A stretch of 6,986 nucleotides of DNA from Alphaproteobacteria bacterium (GTDB taxonomy: Bacteria; Pseudomonadota; Alphaproteobacteria; Micropepsales; Micropepsaceae): the NCBI GenBank assembly GCA_947455695.1, contig CANGRN010000076.1, forward strand, positions 1 to 6,986. Reading direction: 5' to 3'. The translations under genes were made by a program, and so were the position numbers. Position 1 is the first letter of the stretch; each line of letters starts with the position of its first letter. This document shows, in pieces, positions 1 to 5,988 of the stretch. The notes beneath the pieces were generated by a model. The model was not told where the DNA came from. It did no database searches and worked only from the letters and a program-made list of their open reading frames with translations.

Positions 1-846
1 ACCGCGGGTAATCATGCCGCCATAGGCCCACAGCACGTTCTTGCCGTGCAGGCCGTTGATCCATTGCGGCGAACCGCCGGGGCAGCCATTGGGCTGGCAC
101 TGGGCAGTCGAGAACATCTGCAACTGCTGCGGATTCTGCCACCACTTGCGCGCGCCTTGCAGGCTGTTGATGCCCGCTTCACTGGTGAATTCGCCCGACA
201 CTTCGATGTGCGCACGGCCATGCAAAAAGCTGGTACCCGCGGCGAACTGAAACTGGCCCTTTTCATCGTCGGCATAATTGGAGATGCCGCCGTTGAAGTT
301 CATCTTGAAGCCCTCGAACTTCTTGTCGAGGATGAAGTTGACGACGCCGGTCACGGCGTCCGAGCCCCAGGAAGCGGACGCGCCACCGGTCACCACGTCG
401 ACGCGCTGGATCAGCATCTGCGGAATCTGGCTGATATCGACCACGCCCTGGATGTTGGTGGGGATGATGCGCTCGCCATCGATCATGATCAGGTTGCGGG
501 CGGTGCCGACACCGCGCAGGTTCAGCGCGGACAGGCCGTTGACGCCGTTGGACGAGCCGCCATTGCCGACGGTCGTGCCGGTCGAGCCCATCAGCGAGGG
601 AAGCTGGGTGATGGTGGTGAAGACGTTGGCGTTGGCCTGCTTCTCCAGATCCGCCGAGCTGATCACCGTGGTCGGGGTGGGCGCATCAAAGCCCGCGTTC
701 ATAATACGGGACGATGAGACCGTCACCGATTCGACGTTCTGGTCCTGGGCAAAGGCCGGAGCAGAGACCAGCATGGCCAGTACGGCGGTGCTGCTGGAAA
801 GCGCCAGGCGGCGCTTCGCGCTGCCCGAATTGGCATCAAAGAACAT
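1..846 (-). CDS. TonB-dependent outer-membrane receptor, N-terminal part (cut by window edge)
   Basis: The frame is open for 282 codons from an ATG at 846 to the window edge, so the C-terminal barrel is missing. Residues 1-33 form a signal peptide: a charged start with K11 R12 R13, a hydrophobic core, and an APAFA cleavage site before Gln34. A segment reading VESVTVSSSR (38-47) sits where a TonB box is expected. A plug domain follows at about residues 50-175, with the typical LRGVG (from residue 110), a MIDGERI-like strand, and a GSDAVTGVVNFI strand (from 161). The first barrel strands come after. Cys250 and Cys255 may form a disulfide in an external loop. An AGGGG ribosome site lies 8 bases before the ATG, which supports this start. 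The gene starts 62 bases after the PQQ dehydrogenase stop and is probably co-transcribed with it. Such receptors import scarce ligands across the outer membrane using TonB energy. The ligand cannot be read from this fragment; PQQ, a metal chelate or a substrate are possibilities only. Confidence 0.93.
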   Translation of the reverse strand, partial: MFFDANSGSAKRRLALSSSTAVLAMLVSAPAFAQDQNVESVTVSSSRIMNAGFDAPTPTTVISSADLEKQANANVFTTITQLPSLMGSTGTTVGNGGSSNGVNGLSALNLRGVGTARNLIMIDGERIIPTNIQGVVDISQIPQMLIQRVDVVTGGASASWGSDAVTGVVNFILDKKFEGFKMNFNGGISNYADDEKGQFQFAAGTSFLHGRAHIEVSGEFTSEAGINSLQGARKWWQNPQQLQMFSTAQCQPNGCPGGSPQWINGLHGKNVLWAYGGMITRG

Positions 847-875
847 GATATTTTCCCCTAGTAAGCGTTCCCGGC

Positions 876-891
876 GTCTCTTTTTTGAGAC
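876..891. repeat. Short inverted repeat between the PQQ dehydrogenase and receptor genes
   Basis: A perfect 5-base inverted repeat (GTCTC / GAGAC) flanks a run of six A (minus strand) or six T (plus strand) in the 62-base gap. On the minus strand it would be a small hairpin just before the receptor's ribosome site. No U-tract follows on that strand, so it is a poor terminator there. It may do nothing, or it may slightly affect read-through or mRNA processing between the two genes. Confidence 0.25.
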
Positions 892-908
892 TTTTCCTTG
901 CTTTGAAC

Positions 909-2690
909 CTAACGCGGCAGTGCGAATATCGCAATAGTGTCACCAAAGACCGGGCGGCCTTCCCGCTTCATCTGTGTCTCCTGGGAGTGGCAGCCATTGG
1001 CGCCAACAGCCACATATTGCACGCCTTTTACGCGGTAGGTGATGGGCGGGGTACAGACACCGATGCCTAAATGATACGACCACAACTTTTCGCCACTCTT
1101 GGCGTCGAAGGCCATGAAGTTGCCCGCCACTTCTCCGGCAAAGACCAGATTGCTCGCAGTTGCGAGAATGCCGCCGAACATCAGATGGTCGCTGAGATAC
1201 TGCCAGGCGATCTTGCCGGTGTTGACGTCAATGGCTGAAATGTTACCCGAATTGGGGATCATCTGGGGCGCGAGCGCCGCGCGTTCGGCCTCGGTGGGCA
1301 CCGCGTTGCCGAACTGCTGGCCCACTTCCGGGGTGCCCGGCACCCAGGGCTTGGTTACCTTCATCTTGTAGATGTGCGGCTCGTTGATCGCCATCGTGTA
1401 GAAATAATGGGTCAGCGGCGAGAAGGCCGGCGGCTGCCACATCGCGCCGCCGTGATTGGCCGGATAATAGACCCGCGCCGTTTCGTCCGGCGGGATCATC
1501 TTCTTGATGGATTCGCTCTGCGGCACGAAGGCGTCGGACTTGCGGATCAGTTTTCCGTTGGCGCGATTGACGATGTAGAGATGGCCGTTCTTGTTGGCTT
1601 CGGCTGCCGCTTCCACCGTCTTGCCGTTCTTGTCCAGCGCATCGAAAAGCAGCGTGGGCGCCGCCGAATCCAGATCCCAGACATCGTGCGGAATCTGCTG
1701 ATAGTACCAGGCCAGCTTGCCGGTCTTGGCATGCACCGCCACCATCGAGACGGTGTAGAGATTGTTGCCCTTGCGGAAGCCGCCATAAAGATCGGGGTTG
1801 GGATTGCCGGTGGCGAACATCATCAGGTCGCGCTTGGTGTCCACCGCCACCGCGTCCCACATCGAGCCGCCGCCGATCTTCCAGCTGTCGCCCTCCCAGG
1901 CACCTTTGAAATTGGGGTCATCCGGCCCGGCGGTCAGGTTGAAGCGCCACACCAGCGCGCCGGTTTGCGCATCCAGCGCCTCGACAAAGCCGCGCGTGGG
2001 CCATTCGGCGCCGCCATTGCCGACTACGACCAGCCCGTTGTGAACCTGGGGCGCGCCGGTGAAGGAATACCAGTGATAAGGCTGGGGCAGGATGTCGGGC
2101 TTCTTGGTCTTCCAGATGACCTTCCCGCTCTTGGCATCCAGCGCCACGACATTGCCGTCCACCTGGGCGACGAACACCTTGCCATAGGCCACCGCCACAC
2201 CGCGGGCCTGGGGACCGCAGCAAAGGCTGCTGAATTCCAGCACCGGATTGTAGGACCATAATTCCTCGCCCGTGACCGCGTCATAGGCCTGGACCACATT
2301 GCCGGCGGTCTCCACGAACAACACGCCGTCGATCTCGATCGGGGTGGCTTCCATGGAGTTGGCCACGCCTGTCTGGATCAGCGCCACGGGCTTGAGCTGC
2401 TTCACATTCGAAGCGTTGATCTCGGTCAGCGGCGAGAAGCGCTGATTGTCATAGGTGCGGCCATGCAGGCGCCAATTGTCCTGGTCGGCATCGGCATTGA
2501 TGCGCTGCTCGTCGGAGTTGGTGATGTCGCCGGTGACCGGCTTCATCTGGAAGGAAATGGTGTTGGCCGGAGGGCCAGCCGGCTGGCCTTCCGTGGTACC
2601 TTCCTGGCCCCGCGCCAGCGATGTCCAGGCCAGCGCCGCGGCGGTGCAGAGAAACGCGCCAAGGGCGGCACGGGTGCGAAAATTGTTCAT
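909..2690 (-). CDS. PQQ-dependent (quinoprotein) alcohol-type dehydrogenase, periplasmic
   Basis: This 593-residue protein has a Sec-type leader (about 1-28) and an eight-bladed propeller of the methanol/ethanol dehydrogenase family. Repeated tryptophan-docking segments such as LDAKSGKVIW and LDAQTGALVW are visible. Active-site landmarks are present in order: adjacent cysteines C157-C158 (the PQQ-stacking disulfide ring), E229 in GGAEWPTRG, N296 in ATGNPNPD (metal ligands by family knowledge), and catalytic D339 in PHDVWDLD. D341, two residues on, matches the extra Asp of lanthanide-dependent XoxF and PedH enzymes. There is no CxxCH motif, so electrons must leave to a separate cytochrome. I chose the ATG at 2690 because a GGGGG stretch lies 9 bases upstream; the in-frame ATG at 2699 abuts that stretch with no spacing. 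The family oxidises alcohols, aldehydes or sugars in the periplasm; the substrate here is unknown. The receptor gene follows in the same direction. Confidence 0.93.
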   Translation of the reverse strand: MNNFRTRAALGAFLCTAAALAWTSLARGQEGTTEGQPAGPPANTISFQMKPVTGDITNSDEQRINADADQDNWRLHGRTYDNQRFSPLTEINASNVKQLKPVALIQTGVANSMEATPIEIDGVLFVETAGNVVQAYDAVTGEELWSYNPVLEFSSLCCGPQARGVAVAYGKVFVAQVDGNVVALDAKSGKVIWKTKKPDILPQPYHWYSFTGAPQVHNGLVVVGNGGAEWPTRGFVEALDAQTGALVWRFNLTAGPDDPNFKGAWEGDSWKIGGGSMWDAVAVDTKRDLMMFATGNPNPDLYGGFRKGNNLYTVSMVAVHAKTGKLAWYYQQIPHDVWDLDSAAPTLLFDALDKNGKTVEAAAEANKNGHLYIVNRANGKLIRKSDAFVPQSESIKKMIPPDETARVYYPANHGGAMWQPPAFSPLTHYFYTMAINEPHIYKMKVTKPWVPGTPEVGQQFGNAVPTEAERAALAPQMIPNSGNISAIDVNTGKIAWQYLSDHLMFGGILATASNLVFAGEVAGNFMAFDAKSGEKLWSYHLGIGVCTPPITYRVKGVQYVAVGANGCHSQETQMKREGRPVFGDTIAIFALPR

Positions 2691-2699
2691 CGAAAGCAT

Positions 2700-2704
2700 C
2701 CCCC
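2700..2704 (-). promoter_or_regulatory. Ribosome binding site that decides the PQQ dehydrogenase start
   Basis: On the minus strand five G residues lie 9 bases before the ATG at 2690 and directly next to the alternative ATG at 2699. Normal spacing therefore favours the shorter protein starting MNNFRTR. No convincing -35/-10 pair was seen in the stretch between this site and the terminator at 2783. Confidence 0.5.
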
Positions 2705-2775
2705 AATGCGCCCCAGAGTAACGCGGAATTTCCCGTTTTTGTGCGCAATCTGGGCGCGGCGCCAATGCCAAAGCC

Positions 2776-2808
2776 AAAACGAAAAGGGAGCGGCAAGCCG
2801 CTCCCTTT
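2776..2808 (-). terminator. Rho-independent terminator of the 82-residue protein gene
   Basis: A perfect 12-base inverted repeat pairs 2783-2794 with 2797-2808 (AAAGGGAGCGGC against GCCGCTCCCTTT). The tip would in practice open to a four-base loop. On the minus strand the stem is followed by T, CG and then TTTT. The plus-strand side has no T-run, so it serves minus-strand transcripts. It lies about 25 bases after the stop at 2833 and separates that gene from the PQQ dehydrogenase transcript. Confidence 0.85.
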
Positions 2809-2832
2809 GGGCAGGCACAGAGCCTGAAAGCC

Positions 2833-3081
2833 TTATATGGTGGTGGCGGTGACGGCCAGCTGGGGCGAATTGCCGACCGGGCTGCCGTTCGAGCTGGAGG
2901 CCACGCCGATAGCGATCGCGGCGGCGGCACCCACGCCAATCAGGACCCAGCCTGTCTGGCCGATCTGCGCCGCCTTGACGCCGGCAGGCTTGCCGGGCGC
3001 AAGCGGGCCCGCATTGTCGGCGGCAAAGGCCGCGGACGCGAGCAAAGTGGTCGACAAAGCTACGGCGATAAGAGTGCGCAT
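2833..3081 (-). CDS. Small exported or membrane-anchored protein of unknown function (82 aa)
   Basis: I do not recognise a named family. Residues 1-20 are a clear signal peptide (R2, hydrophobic core, then AFA before Ala21-Asp22). A Pro/Gly/Lys-rich linker follows (about 22-40). Next is one hydrophobic, Gly/Ala-rich segment (about 44-61, GWVLIGVG onward) that could span the membrane or pack as a glycine-zipper helix. The tail is polar, rich in Ser, Asn and Thr, and ends TATTI. There are no cysteines and no catalytic motif. The ATG at 3081 is chosen because GAGGGG lies 4 bases upstream and the signal peptide begins there; the longer open frame upstream lacks such features. The gene has its own candidate promoter and a strong terminator, so it appears to be expressed separately from the operons on both sides. 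A cell-envelope role is an inference from the architecture alone. Confidence 0.78.
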   Translation of the reverse strand: MRTLIAVALSTTLLASAAFAADNAGPLAPGKPAGVKAAQIGQTGWVLIGVGAAAAIAIGVASSSNGSPVGNSPQLAVTATTI

Positions 3082-3303
3082 GTTTCCCCTCGGATATTCT
3101 ATTTTTTTTGTGACTATACACAAAAGTCCAATAGGCACAATGCTCAGGGACGCCCTAGCCCGCAAGTGCGCCGCAGCGCCGCCACTGTGTGAAATGTCCA
3201 GCAAACCGGCGCCTGTGTTTTTTGCGCCACATTCACCGGCCCGCTGTCCGCGCCGGCACCATCCTTGTCCGGCCAGCCGGGATGATCGCATCGCGGCGAT
3301 CTA
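3082..3303. other. Gene-free gap between the amine dehydrogenase operon and the small-protein gene
   Basis: These 222 bases hold no convincing gene on either strand. The part nearest 3081 is AT-rich, with a run of eight T/A, and carries the ribosome site (3086-3091) and a candidate promoter. The rest is GC-rich. I see no intrinsic terminator for the operon ending at 3304; the small stems here lack a T-run. Confidence 0.6.
3113..3140 (-). promoter_or_regulatory. Candidate sigma-70 type promoter for the small-protein gene
   Basis: On the minus strand TTGTGC (3135-3140) and TATAGT (3113-3118) are 16 bases apart. The -10 box matches the consensus at five of six bases; the -35 box is weak at three of six. 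The -10 lies about 31 bases before the ATG at 3081, leaving room for a short AT-rich leader. Alternative pairings exist in this AT-rich patch. Confidence 0.35.
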
Positions 3304-3810
3304 TCAGCGCGCGGCCTGCTGCTGGCCATCATAGAAGAAATTCATGCTGTCGGGCACCGCACAGCCGGTGCCCAGCCTGGCCACCACCTCGGCGCGGATC
3401 GCAATCAGCGACTGCGTCGCCAGCGCCCTGGTGCGCAACCGCGCCACTTCCGAAGCGGTGAAAGGCTTGGTGCCTTTTGGCGCGCTGTTGCCGCCCAGGC
3501 CAAACACCACGAAGTTCATCATGTCCGCCAGCTCCTGATTATCGCTGATGGCCGAGTAGGCGACATTGGGAAGACGGATCAGGTAATCGCGGCCCTCACG
3601 CGTGCACATGAAATAACCCACCCGGTCGCGCAGCACCGGAATCTCGGCCGGCGCGGAATTGCCCTGCATGCCGTGGCAGCCGCTGCAATGCTCGACATAG
3701 TCCGACTGGGGCGTGGTCAATTCCGGCAATCCCTTGAGTTCGGGCAGCAGCGGCGCGGCACTCGCTCCGAAAGCCGGCAGCAGCAGGATGACGGCCGCCG
3801 CGAATTTCAC
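3304..3810 (-). CDS. Monohaem c-type cytochrome, last gene of the amine dehydrogenase operon (168 aa)
   Basis: The start is a GTG that overlaps the preceding stop as GTGA, and a signal peptide begins exactly there (1-18, hydrophobic core, GASA cleavage region). One haem site is visible, C42-S-G-C45-H46. No distal GxMP-type motif is present; candidate sixth ligands are Met68, Met97 and Met98 (LADMMNF). The segment GRDYLIRLPNVAYSAISDNQELADMMNF has the look of a proteobacterial cytochrome group found in quinoprotein clusters, from memory. Two extra cysteines (C69, C150) could form a structural disulfide. The C-terminal part (about 115-168) is an extension without a recognised domain. Its place in the operon suggests a role in carrying electrons from the amine dehydrogenase or its partner cytochrome, or possibly in TTQ maturation. 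It is far too small, and has too few haems, to be MauG. Confidence 0.88.
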   Translation of the reverse strand: MKFAAAVILLLPAFGASAAPLLPELKGLPELTTPQSDYVEHCSGCHGMQGNSAPAEIPVLRDRVGYFMCTREGRDYLIRLPNVAYSAISDNQELADMMNFVVFGLGGNSAPKGTKPFTASEVARLRTRALATQSLIAIRAEVVARLGTGCAVPDSMNFFYDGQQQAAR

Positions 3811-4247
3811 GGCACGATCTTCCTGGCGGCAAGCGCCACATGCTGGGCCGCCATTTCGGTGGGCGAAACTCTGGGCTGCGCGCGCGCCGCCTTGATCTCG
3901 GCTGCGGTGTAGGCGACCGGCTTGTGATCCAGGCCGGTTACGTAAGTGAGCACGGCGGCGATGTCGTCATCCGACAGCGTATCCAGCGCCGGCATGATTC
4001 CCAGGATCTGCTCGCCATCCACCGTGATGCGGCCGCTGATGCCGTTCAAAACTACCTTGGGCAAAAAGGCCCTGCCGGCGGGCTTGGCGGCGATAGCCCC
4101 TGCCCGGCCCGCGAGGCGCGGAAACTGGCCCGGCACACCCACGCCGCCGCCCTGGTGACAGAAAGCGCAATTGGCATCGAACACCGCCGCGCCATCGGCG
4201 AATGCGGGCGTTGCCGCCAGCACCGCGGCCGCTAAAGCCATACGCAT
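3807..4247 (-). CDS. Monohaem class I c-type cytochrome, probable electron acceptor of the amine dehydrogenase (146 aa)
   Basis: The ATG at 4247 overlaps the mauA stop (TGATG), and a short signal peptide follows (about 1-17, ending AFA before Asp18). The haem site is C27-A-F-C30-H31, near the mature N-terminus as in small class I cytochromes. Met85 in GIMPAL is the expected sixth ligand, and LSDDDIAAVLTYV is the usual C-terminal helix of the fold. About 45 residues follow as an Ala/Arg-rich extension. In classical mau operons the gene after mauA encodes the copper protein amicyanin. Here a cytochrome takes that place, as I recall for aau clusters. The simplest reading is that it accepts electrons from TTQ directly or from another carrier and passes them towards the terminal oxidase. 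The longer open frame upstream of 4247 lies inside mauA and was not used. Confidence 0.92.
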   Translation of the reverse strand: MRMALAAAVLAATPAFADGAAVFDANCAFCHQGGGVGVPGQFPRLAGRAGAIAAKPAGRAFLPKVVLNGISGRITVDGEQILGIMPALDTLSDDDIAAVLTYVTGLDHKPVAYTAAEIKAARAQPRVSPTEMAAQHVALAARKIVP

Positions 4248-4795
4248 CACTGAACTGCGCCCACCAATGCGGCGGTGGAGCAATGGTACTGCATATTGTC
4301 CAGGCCGAAGCACCAGATGATGTCGTTGTTGGTCTGGGGCACGTAGAGCTGGGTGTCACGGTCCTGGTTGTCGCAATGGCACTGGCCGCAGCCCGGCTTG
4401 CCGCAGCAATCGCGATAGGCAATCAGGTAGGTCTTGTTATCATCGGGATTGACGCAGGTACCGACCCAGGACGTGGTCGAGGCCGTGGCGCCCGCCGGAC
4501 AGGTGTGCGGACCGCCGCCGCAGCAGGAACACAGATTGCCGTCGACGCCGCAATAGCGCCAGTAATCGCACTTGGTGTCGTCCTTACTTTGCGAATTCAT
4601 GGTGAAGTGGGTGCGCGCACGGTCACCGCGGTCGGGCTTGCCTTGCGCATTGGCGCGGCTGACCGGCAAGACCGGAAACACCGGCGCCGCCGCCAGCGCC
4701 AAGCCCAGGCGGGAGAGCAGCCCGCGCCGCGACGTGTGGCCCGCCAGGCGCCGCACCAGCTTTTCGCCGATCCTGTCGATGCTGATTGTTCTCAT
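4247..4795 (-). CDS. mauA: TTQ-containing amine dehydrogenase light chain (methylamine/aralkylamine dehydrogenase)
   Basis: This 182-residue precursor is the catalytic small subunit of a periplasmic quinoprotein amine dehydrogenase, which turns a primary amine into aldehyde and ammonia. A twin-arginine leader is visible (S22-R23-R24-G-L-L, hydrophobic stretch to about 50, ANA before Gln51). The TTQ precursors are W110 (TSWVGTC) and W161 (NDIIWC), 51 residues apart, the spacing of Trp57/Trp108 in methylamine dehydrogenase. D85 and D129 match Asp32 and the catalytic Asp76 by the same offset. Fourteen cysteines fit the disulfide-rich fold of the family, including CSCCGG and DCCGK. Ser173 sits where aromatic amine dehydrogenase has Thr172. 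Ile160 before W161 is methylamine-dehydrogenase-like. The ATG is 2 bases after the mauD stop, and the mauA stop overlaps the cytochrome start. TTQ formation normally needs the dihaem enzyme MauG, which is not seen here. The name aauA would be equally valid if the substrate is aromatic. Confidence 0.96.
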   Translation of the reverse strand: MRTISIDRIGEKLVRRLAGHTSRRGLLSRLGLALAAAPVFPVLPVSRANAQGKPDRGDRARTHFTMNSQSKDDTKCDYWRYCGVDGNLCSCCGGGPHTCPAGATASTTSWVGTCVNPDDNKTYLIAYRDCCGKPGCGQCHCDNQDRDTQLYVPQTNNDIIWCFGLDNMQYHCSTAALVGAVQ

Positions 4796-4797
4796 GG

Positions 4798-5427
4798 CTA
4801 GGCCACCCTGGTGTTGGAAGTGGGGGTGTGGGAATGCGGCTTGGAATGGGACAGGTAATCCTGAACCGAAACCACGCCCATCTCATGGGCGGTGACCAGG
4901 CTTTCCAGATGCTCACGGCTGTTGACCAGCCCCTTGGACAGAATGATGCCGTCATCGCCGATCAGCACCGCATGGGGCAGCCGGTCGACATGGAAAGTGC
5001 GGCCGACGATGGGCCCGTTGATGAAGGGAACGCCCTGCATTTCCAGACGCGCGATCATGGCGCGCTGTTCTTCCACCGCGTCATCACCGACAAAGACGAT
5101 GTCCAGCTTTTCGCGTTTGGCAAAATTCCTGGCGATGGGGATCAGGTCCTTGCACAAGGGGCAATGCGGCGACACAAAAAGCAGAAGCTGCATGCTGCCC
5201 CTGGCCAGCGCCTTGCCGATGGCAACGGGTGCGCCTTCCATGGTCAGTGCATCCAGCACCGGCGCGGCCTCGCCCACTACCGGCCCCTTGCCGGTCAGCA
5301 GCGCGCCAGCCGGCGCCACGCGGACATGCAGTACGCCGACCTGGCGCGCCAGCGCCAGCAGCGCGATCCCCAGCCCCAGGATCACGGCCCAGGAGAGGAT
5401 TTGCGAAACGATCAGGACGGTCAGCAT
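4798..5427 (-). CDS. mauD: MauD-type thioredoxin-like protein for light-chain maturation
   Basis: The 209-residue protein has one N-terminal membrane anchor (about 2-27, hydrophobic) and a periplasmic thioredoxin-like domain (about 50-185). The redox motif is C89-P-L-C92 in SPHCPLCK, followed by a helix, and a cis-proline-like LPHAVLI strand lies near residue 150. By family knowledge MauD helps form or isomerise the six disulfides of the light chain, which is otherwise degraded. The C-terminal tail is polar with three histidines (H194, H198, H200); whether this matters is unknown. The ATG at 5427 has AAGGA about 7 bases upstream. It lies 12 bases after mauE and 2 bases before mauA, the conserved E-D-A order. 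A generic redoxin would be the alternative, but the context makes MauD the clear call. Confidence 0.94.
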   Translation of the reverse strand: MLTVLIVSQILSWAVILGLGIALLALARQVGVLHVRVAPAGALLTGKGPVVGEAAPVLDALTMEGAPVAIGKALARGSMQLLLFVSPHCPLCKDLIPIARNFAKREKLDIVFVGDDAVEEQRAMIARLEMQGVPFINGPIVGRTFHVDRLPHAVLIGDDGIILSKGLVNSREHLESLVTAHEMGVVSVQDYLSHSKPHSHTPTSNTRVA

Positions 5428-5439
5428 GGCAGGTCCTTT

Positions 5440-5988
5440 TCAGGCAAAACGGTGGCGGCGCTGCTCCACCGGCGGCAGCGCGGACAGCGTGTTCAGCAGA
5501 AGATAGAGCAGGAAGAAGGCAAGGCCCGCCGCGACGCCGCTGAGAAGCAGCGACATGGGCAAGGCGGGAGTCGAAAGCGACGGCAGCAACAGCAGCGCCA
5601 GCGCGCCGTTGCGCGCCACCAGGCTCCAGCGCAAGGACTGTTTCAGGAAGGACTGGCCGCAGCCGCAATCGATATGGGCGCGACCGCGCCGGATATTGAT
5701 CGCCATGGCGGCGGCGAACAGGGCCAGCAACAGGATCGCTGCAAGCTGCGCCCAGACCATTGCCCGGACCGACAAAAGCAGCAGGCCCAGGGCCAATTCC
5801 ACGGGCGGCAGCAGCGCTGCGGCCACCGGCACGATGAAGCGCGGCAGCAGGCGGTAATTGGAAATCACACCCGGCAGCAGCTTCCAGGCCTGCGCCTTCT
5901 GGACGGCAGCCAGCACGAACACCAGCCCAACGCACACCCGCCCGGCAACGGACAGGACGGCCCAGAGCTCATGCCCGATTGCCACCAT
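5440..5988 (-). CDS. mauE: MauE-type integral membrane protein (MauE/DoxX-like)
   Basis: This 182-residue protein is almost entirely hydrophobic, with four or five membrane helices (about 8-30, 50-74, 77-98, 122-140 and 142-168). A conserved-looking loop RRGRAHIDCGCG holds C108 and C110, the CxCG feature of the MauE family. By family knowledge MauE acts with MauD in the folding, export or disulfide chemistry of the TTQ light chain. The loop cysteines may pass redox equivalents across the membrane to MauD, which is inference. The ATG overlaps the mauB stop by one base (TGATG), indicating translational coupling. The gene ends 12 bases before mauD. The length is normal for the family. Confidence 0.92.
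   Translation of the reverse strand: MVAIGHELWAVLSVAGRVCVGLVFVLAAVQKAQAWKLLPGVISNYRLLPRFIVPVAAALLPPVELALGLLLLSVRAMVWAQLAAILLLALFAAAMAINIRRGRAHIDCGCGQSFLKQSLRWSLVARNGALALLLLPSLSTPALPMSLLLSGVAAGLAFFLLYLLLNTLSALPPVEQRRHRFA

Noticed and set aside
46..717. Plus-strand open frame of 223 codons opposite the receptor gene
   Set aside because: The minus strand encodes an unmistakable signal peptide and TonB plug here; the plus-strand product is His/Asp/Gly-rich with no motif.
1374..2261. Plus-strand open frame of 295 codons inside the PQQ dehydrogenase gene
   Set aside because: It is antisense to conserved active-site codons and its translation has no recognisable fold. It is a codon-bias shadow.
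2725..2734. Dyad GGGAAATTCC upstream of the PQQ dehydrogenase as an operator
   Set aside because: It is short and imperfect, with no second copy or aligned promoter; it is likely to occur by chance.
2691..2939. N-terminal extension of the PQQ dehydrogenase to an ATG at 2939
   Set aside because: It would run through the terminator at 2783-2808 and overlap the small-protein gene. The Sec leader and ribosome site support the start at 2690.
3208..3228. Hairpin GGCGC/GCGCC as a terminator for the amine dehydrogenase operon
   Set aside because: The stem is only 5 bases with an 11-base loop, and no T-run follows on the minus strand.
3082..3291. N-terminal extension of the small protein to an ATG at 3291
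   Set aside because: The signal peptide starts at the ATG at 3081, which has a ribosome site, and the extension crosses the AT-rich promoter-like stretch.
3304..4247. Either cytochrome as MauG, the TTQ-forming dihaem enzyme
   Set aside because: Each has one CxxCH site and 146-168 residues, whereas MauG has two haem sites and is more than twice as long.
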